From contig JBNKSV010000001.1 in NCBI GenBank assembly GCA_050297535.1, positions 62,001 to 126,000 of the forward strand: DNA of 64,000 nt. Direction: 5' to 3'. A program made the translations under genes and the position numbers. Under the pieces are notes generated by a model. The model was not told the DNA's origin. It saw only the letters and a list, made by a program, of their open reading frames with translations, and did not search any database. The first letter of the stretch is position 1; each line of letters begins with the position of its first letter. This document shows positions 51,739-60,118 of this stretch, piece by piece. Origin of the DNA: JAAGZL01 sp050297535. Its GTDB lineage: Bacteria; Pseudomonadota; Gammaproteobacteria; Chromatiales; Chromatiaceae.

Positions 51739-52905
51739 CTACAATCCGGCCGCATCCCTGAGGATGTCCGCCTTATCGGTGCGCTCCCAGGTGAAGCTAT
51801 CTTCATCCCGGCCGAAGTGGCCATAGGATGCGGTCTGCAGATAGATCGGACGCAGCAGGTCCAGCATAGTGATCAGGCCCTTGGGGCGCAGATCAAAGTG
51901 CTCACGCACCAGCTTGACCAGGGCCGCATCCTCTATCTTGCCGGTGCCGAAGGTATCCACGCTGATGGAGGTGGGCTCGGCCACGCCAATGGCATAGGAG
52001 ACCTGGATCTCGCAACGTTCCGCCAGACCGGCGGCCACGATGTTCTTGGCTACATAGCGGCTGGCGTAGGCGGCAGAGCGATCCACCTTGGACGGATCCT
52101 TGCCGGAGAAGGCACCGCCACCGTGACGGGCCATGCCGCCGTAGGTGTCGACGATGATCTTGCGTCCGGTTACACCGCAGTCGCCAACCGGTCCGCCGAT
52201 TACGAAACGTCCGGTGGGGTTGATGTGAATCTTGTCTGCTGGACATTGCTCCAGCCACTCTGCAGGCAGTATTGGCTTGATGATCTCCTCCATCACACCT
52301 TCGTGCAGATCCTTGGTGGAAACATCGGGATCATGCTGGGTGGAGAGTACCACCGCATTGATGCCTACTGGCTTGTGGTCTACATAGTGGAACGAAAGCT
52401 GGCTCTTGGCGTCCGGGCGCAGCCAGGGCAGGGTGCCAGCCTTGCGTACCTCGGACTGGCGTTGTACCAGCCTATGGGCGTAGGTTATGGGGGCTGGCAT
52501 CAGCACATCGGTCTCGTTACAGGCGTATCCGAACATCAACCCCTGGTCGCCCGCGCCCTGTTCGTGGTTATCGCTCTCGTCCACGCCCATGGCAATGTCA
52601 GAAGATTGCTTGCCGATGGCGGAGATCACGGCGCAGGTATTGGCGTCAAAGCCTACGTCGCAGTGGTTGTAGCCGATATCATCTACAACCTTGCGTACCA
52701 GCTCTTCTGTGTCCACCCAGGCGTTGGTGGTTATCTCACCGGCCAGGACGACCATTCCGGTCTTGACCAGGGTTTCGCAGGCTACACGGGAACGAGGATC
52801 CTCTGCGAGCAGGGCGTCTACAATTGCATCCGAGATCTGGTCCGCAACCTTGTCTGGATGTCCTTCTGATACTGATTCGGAGGTAAAAATAAAATCTTTT
52901 GGCAT
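51739..52905 (-). CDS. metK: S-adenosylmethionine synthetase
   Basis: A 388-residue enzyme that makes SAM from methionine and ATP. The N-terminal SEGHPDKVADQISDA and the GAGDQGLMFGYA motifs are intact, as is the GGxxxHGGGAFSGKDPSKVDRS segment. It lies upstream of the riboswitch-ahcY-metF block in the same direction, so the whole methyl cycle is clustered. A TATAAT box and a 14-base palindrome lie in its promoter region. Confidence 0.97.
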   Translation of the reverse strand: MPKDFIFTSESVSEGHPDKVADQISDAIVDALLAEDPRSRVACETLVKTGMVVLAGEITTNAWVDTEELVRKVVDDIGYNHCDVGFDANTCAVISAIGKQSSDIAMGVDESDNHEQGAGDQGLMFGYACNETDVLMPAPITYAHRLVQRQSEVRKAGTLPWLRPDAKSQLSFHYVDHKPVGINAVVLSTQHDPDVSTKDLHEGVMEEIIKPILPAEWLEQCPADKIHINPTGRFVIGGPVGDCGVTGRKIIVDTYGGMARHGGGAFSGKDPSKVDRSAAYASRYVAKNIVAAGLAERCEIQVSYAIGVAEPTSISVDTFGTGKIEDAALVKLVREHFDLRPKGLITMLDLLRPIYLQTASYGHFGRDEDSFTWERTDKADILRDAAGL

Positions 52906-52993
52906 AGTCTTTAGTGATCCATTTAGTGGTTTCGCCGCTATAAACGGCTGCTTCAGGTCGGCGATCTAGGCTGGCCCACAAAACAAGCGCAAA

Positions 52994-52999
52994 ATTATA
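52994..52999 (-). promoter_or_regulatory. Candidate -10 box of the metK promoter
   Basis: Reading leftward, TATAAT occupies 52999-52994, giving an expected leader of about 80 bases to metK. The -35 position overlaps the palindrome at 53016-53029 and is itself weak, which suits an activator- or repressor-controlled promoter. The leader also holds a small GCCGT/GCGGC hairpin of unknown role. Confidence 0.45.
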
Positions 53000-53015
53000 C
53001 TATCCAACTGGATGA

Positions 53016-53029
53016 TTTGCCTAGGCAAA
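53016..53029. repeat. Perfect 14-base palindrome TTTGCCTAGGCAAA, candidate operator
   Basis: The sequence is exactly self-complementary and lies between the divergent metK and redoxin genes, over the probable metK -35 region. This is the place and size expected for a dimeric regulator site, though no known consensus could be assigned. Confidence 0.7.
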
Positions 53030-53122
53030 CATGCTATCTGCGTAAGGGCAAAGTATAGTATTCGTTATTGAGAAGTAGCTATGCTTTGAAATATTTAATT
53101 AATCAACCGCGAGGACAAAACC

Positions 53123-53677
53123 ATGGTATCGCTTGAGACCCCGGTATGTGAATTTGGTCTGCAGGCCCCGGATTTCGATCTGCCGGGCGTGGACGGGCGC
53201 AACTGGACCCTGGCCGAATGCACCGGTGAGAAGGGCCTGCTGGTGATGTTTATCTGCAATCACTGTCCCTATGTGCGGTCGATTCGGGATCGCATCGTGC
53301 GTGATACCACTGAACTGGCTGGGCTGGGTATCAATAGTGTCGCTATCATGTCCAACGATCCTACCGATTACCCGGAGGACTCATTCGAGAATATGCGGAT
53401 GGTGGCAAAGGAATTCGGCTTCAACTTCCCCTACCTGCTGGACGCGAGCCAGGGGGTGGCTAAGGACTATGGTGCGGTCTGTACCCCGGATTTCTTCGGC
53501 TACAATGCCGATCTGAGATTGCAGTATCGCGGTCGTCTGGACGCCTCCAGAAAGGACGCGGCAGCGCCAGATGTGCGCCGGGATCTATTCGATGCCATGA
53601 AGCAAGTTGCATTGACTGGGGCAGGTCCAAAAGAGCAGATACCCAGCATGGGTTGTTCGATAAAGTGGCGTGAATAG
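53123..53677 (+). CDS. Thioredoxin-fold redoxin (AhpC/TSA-like)
   Basis: A 184-residue cytoplasmic redoxin with no signal peptide. The active-site loop is FICNHCPYV, a CxxC in the position of the thioredoxin motif. It is preceded by the peroxiredoxin-like LQAPDFDLPGVDGRNWTL and followed by VAKDYGAVCTPDFFGYN. This subgroup is widespread in proteobacteria, and its substrate is undefined. It is divergent from metK, sharing a 217-base promoter region, and precedes tkt by 93 bases. GAGGA stands before the ATG. Confidence 0.88.
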   Translation: MVSLETPVCEFGLQAPDFDLPGVDGRNWTLAECTGEKGLLVMFICNHCPYVRSIRDRIVRDTTELAGLGINSVAIMSNDPTDYPEDSFENMRMVAKEFGFNFPYLLDASQGVAKDYGAVCTPDFFGYNADLRLQYRGRLDASRKDAAAPDVRRDLFDAMKQVALTGAGPKEQIPSMGCSIKWRE

Positions 53678-53770
53678 CGGGATAGCCCTGTTTTCGCTCG
53701 GTTGTATTGGTGGCACCTTTGGGTGAAAATATCGCCCTTTGCCGCCAATACTAATTATAGGAACCTAAAG

Positions 53771-55756
53771 ATGCCGTCACGCAGAGAGCTTGCCAACGCC
53801 ATCCGTGCCCTGAGCATGGATGCGGTGCAGAGAGCAAATTCCGGTCACCCCGGAGCCCCCATGGGAATGGCCGATATCGCCGAAGCCCTGTGGAATGATC
53901 ATCTGAAACACAATCCAGCCAATCCCGGCTGGTTCGATCGCGACCGTTTCGTGCTCTCGAATGGCCACGGCTCTATGTTGATTTACTCCCTGCTGCACCT
54001 GAGCGGATATGACCTGAGCATGGAAGACTTGAAAAACTTCCGGCAGTTGCACTCCAAGACCCCTGGTCATCCCGAGTACGGCTATACCCCTGGTGTCGAG
54101 ACCACCACCGGTCCCCTGGGGCAGGGTATTACCAACGCCGTGGGCATGGCCCTGGCTGAACAGACCTTGGCGGCTCAGTTTAATCGCGACGGTCATAACA
54201 TCGTGGATCATCATACCTACACCTTTCTGGGCGATGGTTGCATGATGGAGGGCATCTCACACGAGGCCTGTTCCCTGGCCGGGGTACTCAAGCTGGGCAA
54301 GCTGATCGCCATCTGGGACGACAACGGCATCTCCATCGACGGCGAACTGGAGGGCTGGTTTGGCGACGATACCCCGAAACGTTTTGAGGCCTACGGCTGG
54401 CACGTAATCCCGAACGTAGACGGACATGACGCTGCGGCCGTGAGTCAGGCCATAGCCGCCGCCAAGGCGGTGACCGACAAACCCAGCCTGATCTGCGCCA
54501 AGACCACCATCGGCTTCGGTTCCCCCAACAAAGCCGGTAGCCACGACTGTCACGGCGCCCCGTTGGGTGCTGATGAGGTTGCGGCCACCCGGGAACAGTT
54601 GGGCTGGAAATATGAGCCCTTTGTGATTCCTGAGGAGATCTATGCCGGATGGAACGCCAAAGATAAAGGCACTGCCGTTGAGTACGCATGGAATGATAAA
54701 TTTTCTGCTTATGCCAAGGAATATCCAGAGCTGGCCGCAGAGTTCACACGTCGTATGTCCGGTGAGTTGCCAGACAACTGGGCGGCCGAGGCCGATAAGT
54801 TTATTGCCAAGGTGGATGCAGATAAGGCCTCTCCCGCCACCCGCAAGGCCTCCCAGATTGCCCTTAACGGCTATGGTCCGTTGCTGTCCGATCTGTTCGG
54901 CGGTTCCGCCGATCTGACCCCTTCCAATCTCACCTTCTGGTCCGGCTCCAAGGCGGTGAACGCAGGCCACAAAGATGGCAACTATCTCTCCTTCGGGGTG
55001 CGCGAGTTCGGTATGTCCGCCCTGTGTAATGGCATGGCCCTGCATGGTGGCTTCATCCCATACGACGCCACCTTCCTGGTGTTTTCCGACTACGCCCGCA
55101 ACGCCCTGCGCATGTCCGCTTTGATGCGTAAGCGCGTAATACACGTCTACACCCACGACTCCATCGGTCTGGGTGAGGATGGGCCCACCCATCAGCCGGT
55201 GGAGCATGTCTCCAGCCTGCGCTTGATGCCGAACATGCATGTGTGGCGTCCCTGTGACGCGGTGGAGACCGCTGTGGCATGGCGTCAGGCCATCGAAAAG
55301 ACAGACGGTCCCACAAGTTTGATCCTATCCCGTCAGGGTCTCCCGCATCAGGTGCGCAGCCCGCAACAGCTGTCTGATATTGCCCGCGGTGGTTATGTGC
55401 TGTTGGATTGTGCTGGAACGCCGGATGCAATCATCATAGCCACTGGCTCCGAGGTGGCGCTAGCGGTAGAGGTGGCCAGCAAGCTGGATACAAAGATTCG
55501 CGTGGTCTCTATGCCCTGTGTCGAGAGCTTCGAGTCCCAGGATGCGGCCTACAAGCAGTCGGTCCTGCCGGCAGAGGTGACGGCGCGGGTTGCAGTAGAG
55601 GCCGGTGTCAGCGACCTCTGGTACAAGTACGTCGGTTTGAACGGCAAGGTGGTGGGTATGGATCGCTTTGGTGAGTCTGCCCCGGCCGAGCGGCTGTTTG
55701 AAGAATTCGGTTTTACTGCGGACAATCTGGCCGGTGCGGTCAGAGAGGTGTTGTGA
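53771..55756 (+). CDS. tkt: Transketolase
   Basis: A 661-residue thiamine-diphosphate enzyme of the pentose-phosphate and Calvin cycles. The N-terminus has RANSGHPGAPMGMADIAEALW with the substrate-binding histidine. The TPP motif is GDGCMMEGISHEA, and the pyrimidine domain has GVREFGMSALCNGMALHGG. Full-length family size. The ATG at 53771 is preferred over an upstream in-frame ATG at 53702 because family members begin here. It opens the tkt-gap-pgk-fba cluster. Confidence 0.97.
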   Translation: MPSRRELANAIRALSMDAVQRANSGHPGAPMGMADIAEALWNDHLKHNPANPGWFDRDRFVLSNGHGSMLIYSLLHLSGYDLSMEDLKNFRQLHSKTPGHPEYGYTPGVETTTGPLGQGITNAVGMALAEQTLAAQFNRDGHNIVDHHTYTFLGDGCMMEGISHEACSLAGVLKLGKLIAIWDDNGISIDGELEGWFGDDTPKRFEAYGWHVIPNVDGHDAAAVSQAIAAAKAVTDKPSLICAKTTIGFGSPNKAGSHDCHGAPLGADEVAATREQLGWKYEPFVIPEEIYAGWNAKDKGTAVEYAWNDKFSAYAKEYPELAAEFTRRMSGELPDNWAAEADKFIAKVDADKASPATRKASQIALNGYGPLLSDLFGGSADLTPSNLTFWSGSKAVNAGHKDGNYLSFGVREFGMSALCNGMALHGGFIPYDATFLVFSDYARNALRMSALMRKRVIHVYTHDSIGLGEDGPTHQPVEHVSSLRLMPNMHVWRPCDAVETAVAWRQAIEKTDGPTSLILSRQGLPHQVRSPQQLSDIARGGYVLLDCAGTPDAIIIATGSEVALAVEVASKLDTKIRVVSMPCVESFESQDAAYKQSVLPAEVTARVAVEAGVSDLWYKYVGLNGKVVGMDRFGESAPAERLFEEFGFTADNLAGAVREVL

Positions 55757-55793
55757 TTGACGCCGGTCTGTATCTGCAGTGTGGCATGATCCC

Positions 55794-56789
55794 ATGCCGA
55801 TAAAGGTCGCGATCAACGGCTATGGCCGGATCGGGCGCAGCATCCTGCGCGCCCTGTATGAATCTGGCCGGGATGATATCCAGATCGTCGCCATCAACGA
55901 TCTGGGAGATCTCGATACCCATGCCCATCTGACCCAGTTTGATACCGCCCATGGTCGTTTCTCCGGTGATGTGGCGGTGGTTGGCGATTCTCTACTGGTC
56001 AATGGTGACCGTATCCGCGCCTTCTGTGAGCCAGATCCAACCAAGCTGCCTTGGGCGGATCTGGGGATAGATCTGGTACACGAATGCACCGGGGCCTTTA
56101 CCAGGCGAGATCTGGCGGAGCAGCACCTGCAGGCCGGTGCTGATAAGGTGCTGATATCTGCGCCCGGCAGTCCGGATGTGGACGCCACCGTTGTCTATGG
56201 TGTGAACCACCAGGATCTTAAAGACGGGGATCGTATCGTCTCCAATGCCTCCTGTTCCACCAACTGTCTGGCCGCCATGTTGCAGCCCTTGTGTGCAGAA
56301 CTGGGGTTCGAGAATGGCATGATGACCTCGGTGCACGCCTTTACCAATGAGCAGGTGTTGACAGATGCCCATAGAAAGAATCTGCGTTACGCACGTGCGG
56401 CCGCAGGTTCCATAGTACCTAACGGTACCAGCGCCCCGGTGGTTATCGGTCGGGTCATGCCGCAACTGGAAGGCAGGCTCAGCGGTTTTACCATGCGCGT
56501 GCCCACTATAAATGTATCCGTCATAGATCTGACCTTTACCGCTTCCAGGGACACCTCAGTGGAAGAGGTGAACTCGATAATGCGTCGGGCGGCCGATGGC
56601 CGGATCTTGAGCTATAATTCAATCCCATTGGTTTCCGTTGATTTTAACCACAACCCCAGCTCAGCATGCTTTGATGCCACCCTGACCCAGGTGCATGACC
56701 GACTGGTGAAGGCCTGCGCCTGGTATGACAACGAATGGGGGTTCGCCAACCGAATGCTGGATGTGACGGCCGAGCTGTATAAGTCCTAG
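55794..56789 (+). CDS. gap: Glyceraldehyde-3-phosphate dehydrogenase
   Basis: A 331-residue NAD-type GAPDH. The Rossmann motif is INGYGRIGRSILRAL, and the residue after the second strand is Asp (INDLGD), favouring NAD. The catalytic cysteine is C154 in NASCSTNC (normally ASCTTNC), and the general base histidine is in VHAFTNEQVLTD. The substrate loop RVPTINVSVIDL is conserved. The pattern favours GAPDH over erythrose-4-phosphate dehydrogenase. The ATG at 55794 is used; a GTG at 55779 is an alternative. It follows tkt by 37 bases. Confidence 0.93.
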   Translation: MPIKVAINGYGRIGRSILRALYESGRDDIQIVAINDLGDLDTHAHLTQFDTAHGRFSGDVAVVGDSLLVNGDRIRAFCEPDPTKLPWADLGIDLVHECTGAFTRRDLAEQHLQAGADKVLISAPGSPDVDATVVYGVNHQDLKDGDRIVSNASCSTNCLAAMLQPLCAELGFENGMMTSVHAFTNEQVLTDAHRKNLRYARAAAGSIVPNGTSAPVVIGRVMPQLEGRLSGFTMRVPTINVSVIDLTFTASRDTSVEEVNSIMRRAADGRILSYNSIPLVSVDFNHNPSSACFDATLTQVHDRLVKACAWYDNEWGFANRMLDVTAELYKS

Positions 56790-56846
56790 ACGCCACTTGA
56801 CCGAAGGCCAAGGATGTTTTTTTTAACAACAAACAGGTGTTGCTAA

Positions 56847-58025
56847 ATGTCTGTACTAAAGATGACCGATCTGGATCTTGCCGGGAAAAGGCTGCTGATC
56901 CGTCAGGATCTCAACGTGCCGGTCAAGGATGGCAAGGTCGCGAGCGATAAGCGTATCCTGGCGTCTATCCCCACTATCGAACATGCCATGCAGGCAGGGG
57001 CCAGGGTAATGTTGATGTCGCACCTGGGGCGTCCTACCGAAGGGGAGCATGCTGAGGAATTCTCCATGCTGCCGGTGGCGCAGTATCTGTCAAAGGCCTT
57101 GGGTAAAGATGTAAGACTGATTAAGGATTATCTGGATATAGCTCCGCAACTGGAAGATGGCGAGGTGGTGCTGCTGGAAAACTGTCGCTTTAATCCTGGG
57201 GAAAAAAAGAACGTCGAGGAGTTGGCCAGGAAATATGCCGCCCTCTGTGAGATCTATGTGATGGACGCCTTCGGCACCGCTCATCGCGCCCAGGCCTCAA
57301 CCTATGGCGCCGGGATGTTTGCACCGGTGGCATGCGCTGGTCCCTTGTTGGCTGGTGAGCTGGAGGCGTTGGCCAAGGCCCTGAATAATCCGGCCCGGCC
57401 CATGGCCGCCATTGTGGGTGGTTCCAAGGTATCGACCAAACTCACGGTATTGGATTCTCTATCCCAGATAGTGGATCAGCTTATTCCAGGCGGTGGTATC
57501 GCCAACACCTTTATCGCTGCGGCTGGTTACAACGTGGGTAAGTCGCTTTGCGAACATGATCTGATTTCAGAGGCCAAGCGCCTAATGGATGATGCCCTGG
57601 CCAAAGGCGGAGAGATCCCAATCCCCTCTGATGTAGTGGTAGCCAAGGAGTTTTCCGAGACTGCGGTGGCTGAGGTCAAGTGCGTTGATTGTATAGCCGA
57701 TGATGACATAATCCTGGATATCGGTCCTGCCACTGCGGCCCGTTTCGCGGATATGATGTATGCAGCAGGGACCATCGTCTGGAACGGGCCGGTCGGCGTG
57801 TTTGAGTTCGATCAGTTCGGTGATGGCACCAGGGTCTTGGGTGAAGCGATCGCCAACTCCAAGGCTTTTTCTATTGCCGGTGGCGGTGACACCCTGGCGG
57901 CGGTGGATAAATACGATATAGCCGATAAGATATCATATATATCCACCGGTGGTGGGGCGTTCCTGGAGTTTCTTGAGGGTAAGAAGCTGCCAGCAGTTGA
58001 GATGTTGGAGAGAAAAAACGGCTAA
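56847..58025 (+). CDS. pgk: Phosphoglycerate kinase
   Basis: A 392-residue two-domain kinase. The N-terminal RLLIRQDLNVPVKDGKV and MSHLGRPTEG motifs bind 3-phosphoglycerate. The hinge and C-terminal part include AIVGGSKVSTKL, the nucleotide loop GGGIANTF and the C-terminal AGGGDTLAAV. Length is standard. It lies 57 bases after gap and 88 bases before fba. Unlike many relatives there is no pyruvate kinase gene between pgk and fba. Confidence 0.97.
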   Translation: MSVLKMTDLDLAGKRLLIRQDLNVPVKDGKVASDKRILASIPTIEHAMQAGARVMLMSHLGRPTEGEHAEEFSMLPVAQYLSKALGKDVRLIKDYLDIAPQLEDGEVVLLENCRFNPGEKKNVEELARKYAALCEIYVMDAFGTAHRAQASTYGAGMFAPVACAGPLLAGELEALAKALNNPARPMAAIVGGSKVSTKLTVLDSLSQIVDQLIPGGGIANTFIAAAGYNVGKSLCEHDLISEAKRLMDDALAKGGEIPIPSDVVVAKEFSETAVAEVKCVDCIADDDIILDIGPATAARFADMMYAAGTIVWNGPVGVFEFDQFGDGTRVLGEAIANSKAFSIAGGGDTLAAVDKYDIADKISYISTGGGAFLEFLEGKKLPAVEMLERKNG

Positions 58026-58113
58026 TTATTAGCCATGGTTTTACTGAAGCGCCTATGTAACATTCATCTAGCAGTATATGCTTATTAGACTCGGATCACT
58101 TAGGGAGTAATTC

Positions 58114-59073
58114 ATGATCGTAACAACCGACCTTCTTTTTGAACACGCCTATGGCAAGTATGCCGTTGGCGCATACAACATAAATAACGCCGAGCAGATT
58201 ATGGGGTTGTTCCGTGGGAATATGGATAGCAAGGCGCCTTTTATCGTGCAACTCTCCAAGGGCGCCAGGTCATATACCGACAAGCGTTTGTTGGAGGCCA
58301 TGATCCGGGCCGCCGATGAGATATTCCCAGATTCCATATTCGCCGTACATCTGGACCACGGTGATGAGCAGACCTGTTACGAGTGTATCAATAGCGGTTT
58401 CTACAGCTCGGTGATGATAGATGCCAGCGCTGAAGAGTTCGAAGAGAATATCGCCATCACTAAACGGGTTGTGGATGCGGCCCACGCCAAGGGCATAGTG
58501 GTGGAAGCCGAACTCGGCAAACTGGGCGGGGTGGAAGAGCATGTCTCTGTAGACGAGGCAGACGCCAAGCTTACCGATCCCAAGCAGGTCGAGGAGTTTG
58601 TAACCAGAACCGGTTGTGACAGTCTGGCCTGTGCCATCGGCACCAGTCACGGCGCCTACAAATTCACTGGCAGCCAGGGGCTGCATTTCGATGTCATCGA
58701 AGAGATCGCTAAACTGCTGCCGCGTTTCCCACTGGTAATGCATGGTTCCAGTTCGGTACCGCAGGACGAGGTGCAACGTATCAATGCTGCAGGTGGCAAT
58801 CTGGCCGGTGCCAAGGGCGTGGATGAGGCGCAGATATCCAAGGCCAGTAAGATGGGCGTCACCAAGGTAAACATTGATACCGATGGTCGCTTGGTTTGGT
58901 GCCGGGTGCATCGCGAGAGCTTCCAGGAAAAGCCGGAAAATTTCGATCTGCGTGGACCAGGCAAGGTCTTTATGGCCGAGTATGCCAACTACATCTCCCA
59001 CAAAAACGACGTCCTGGGTAGTTCCGGTAAACTGGATAGCGTACGGAACTTCATCAAGAGTAAGGTAATCTGA
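58114..59073 (+). CDS. fba: Class II fructose-bisphosphate aldolase
   Basis: A 319-residue zinc-dependent aldolase. The zinc-binding histidines lie in VHLDHGDE, in the GTSHGAYKF loop and in the VMHGSSSVP strand; the VNIDTDGRLVW segment is also typical. It acts in gluconeogenesis, glycolysis and the Calvin cycle. GGGAG precedes the ATG by 6 bases. It ends the sugar-phosphate cluster. A small hairpin (59062-59069 with 59075-59082) spans its stop codon. Confidence 0.95.
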   Translation: MIVTTDLLFEHAYGKYAVGAYNINNAEQIMGLFRGNMDSKAPFIVQLSKGARSYTDKRLLEAMIRAADEIFPDSIFAVHLDHGDEQTCYECINSGFYSSVMIDASAEEFEENIAITKRVVDAAHAKGIVVEAELGKLGGVEEHVSVDEADAKLTDPKQVEEFVTRTGCDSLACAIGTSHGAYKFTGSQGLHFDVIEEIAKLLPRFPLVMHGSSSVPQDEVQRINAAGGNLAGAKGVDEAQISKASKMGVTKVNIDTDGRLVWCRVHRESFQEKPENFDLRGPGKVFMAEYANYISHKNDVLGSSGKLDSVRNFIKSKVI

Positions 59074-59095
59074 TATTACCTTGCTACCATAACTG

Positions 59096-59122
59096 CTGCC
59101 GCCGGTTCTTGATCGGCGGTAG
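59096..59122 (+). terminator. Weak terminator-like hairpin after fba
   Basis: CTGCCGCCG (59096-59104) pairs with CGGCGGTAG (59114-59122) around a 9-base loop, including one G-U pair. Only a short T run follows, so efficiency is doubtful. Confidence 0.4.
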
Positions 59123-59280
59123 TGCACTTTCCTTGTAAATATAAATATTTGCATACTGTGAACAGGTCCTGAAAAAACCCTGTCTTAGAGCCTTGTTGTG
59201 TATAGCGCTCTACATAAAATAGTGATAAAAAAATGCCAATCATCAGAGTGCGTGAATAAATTGCAGTCAGAGGGGCGGTT

Positions 59281-59700
59281 ATGGATGCCAAGTACAAGAT
59301 TGTTTTTCGCGGTGAATTTAAAGATTGGGTAGAGCGGGAAGAGTTTATTGATGCCATTAGCCGACACCTTAAGGTAGGTAAAGAAAAGGCGGCGGCATTG
59401 CTAGAAGTTGATCGTAAGATCACCCTGAAAAAGAACCTTACCGAGTTGGAAGCAGATCGTCATGCGGCCGCATTTGAAAAGATGGGGATGCGGGTCGTAA
59501 AGAAACTTATGATGAAGCCGTTTGTAGGCCCACGTATAGAACGTGTGTCTGGTAGGGTGGTTCCTGGTGATGGCCCGTCTAAGTTGGTTAAAGAGGATGA
59601 CGATCCTGAGGGTAATGGGGCCGTTGCCGCCAGTCAGGGAAAGGGTGGACTGTCCGGTCTGGCAAGCGGTATCAAGTCGCTGGTGAACAAGGTTGGTTGA
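59281..59700 (+). CDS. Hypothetical protein with N-terminal basic domain and disordered tail
   Basis: A 139-residue protein I cannot name. Residues 1-75 form a charged alpha/beta domain (YKIVFRGEFKDWVEREEFIDAI, then LKKNLTELEADRHAAAFEKMG) seen as an N-terminal module in some uncharacterised and membrane-linked proteins. The rest is Gly/Ser-rich and ends in an amphipathic helix (LSGLASGIKSLVNKVG). A good ribosome binding site (GAGGGG) precedes the ATG, and an intrinsic terminator closes it, so it is a real single-gene unit. Confidence 0.7.
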   Translation: MDAKYKIVFRGEFKDWVEREEFIDAISRHLKVGKEKAAALLEVDRKITLKKNLTELEADRHAAAFEKMGMRVVKKLMMKPFVGPRIERVSGRVVPGDGPSKLVKEDDDPEGNGAVAASQGKGGLSGLASGIKSLVNKVG

Positions 59701-59735
59701 TACCTGGGAATAGTTGAAACCAGATTGCGTGTATT

Positions 59736-59764
59736 AAACGGCCCGTAATACCCGGGCCGTTTTT
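59736..59764 (+). terminator. Rho-independent terminator, possibly bidirectional
   Basis: AAACGGCCCG (59736-59745) pairs with CGGGCCGTTT (59753-59762) across a 7-base loop, followed by further T residues. It lies between the convergent genes at 59281-59700 and 59780-59986 and may serve both. Confidence 0.85.
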
Positions 59765-59779
59765 CTGGGCTGGGTCTCT

Positions 59780-59986
59780 TTATTCGAAGACCGTTCCGGT
59801 CTTAATCCCCATCATCTTCAAGATCATTGGTACAGGGCAAAACTTGGTGAAGGTGGCCTGAAATACCATAAAGCCTACGAAGGCGGTTACGTACAGGAAG
59901 TACACATTATTGCTTGTAAGGTAACCAAATACGGTGCCCATGATAAGGATGCCTACAATGGCAAAGGTTATACGTTCTACTGTCAT
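59780..59986 (-). CDS. DUF2892 inner-membrane protein
   Basis: A 68-residue protein with two membrane segments and the DUF2892 ending FTKFCPVPMILKMMGIKTG. The cysteine in FCP is conserved. Related domains form the membrane tail of YgaP-type rhodaneses and occur beside sulfur-metabolism genes. The exact role is unknown. GAGGAG stands 9 bases before the ATG. It is a single gene ending at the shared terminator. Confidence 0.85.
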   Translation of the reverse strand: MTVERITFAIVGILIMGTVFGYLTSNNVYFLYVTAFVGFMVFQATFTKFCPVPMILKMMGIKTGTVFE

Positions 59987-60118
59987 AGCGATGAACTCCT
60001 CATTCTAAACGCAAGGTGCGACCCGATTGTCGCGTCCAACACTATTTTGCATATATCGCTATGCAGGTCTGGAACATTTGTTACAGTCTATCTATGGTGA
60101 TTGGCTGCGTATGCCGCT

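Noticed and set aside
51433..52869. Plus-strand open frame of about 478 codons
   Set aside because: It covers the ahcY start, the riboswitch and metK on the other strand; metK and ahcY are certain, so this is a shadow.
59062..59082. 8-base hairpin across the fba stop codon as a terminator
   Set aside because: It has no T run, and a longer hairpin lies just downstream; left as a note only.
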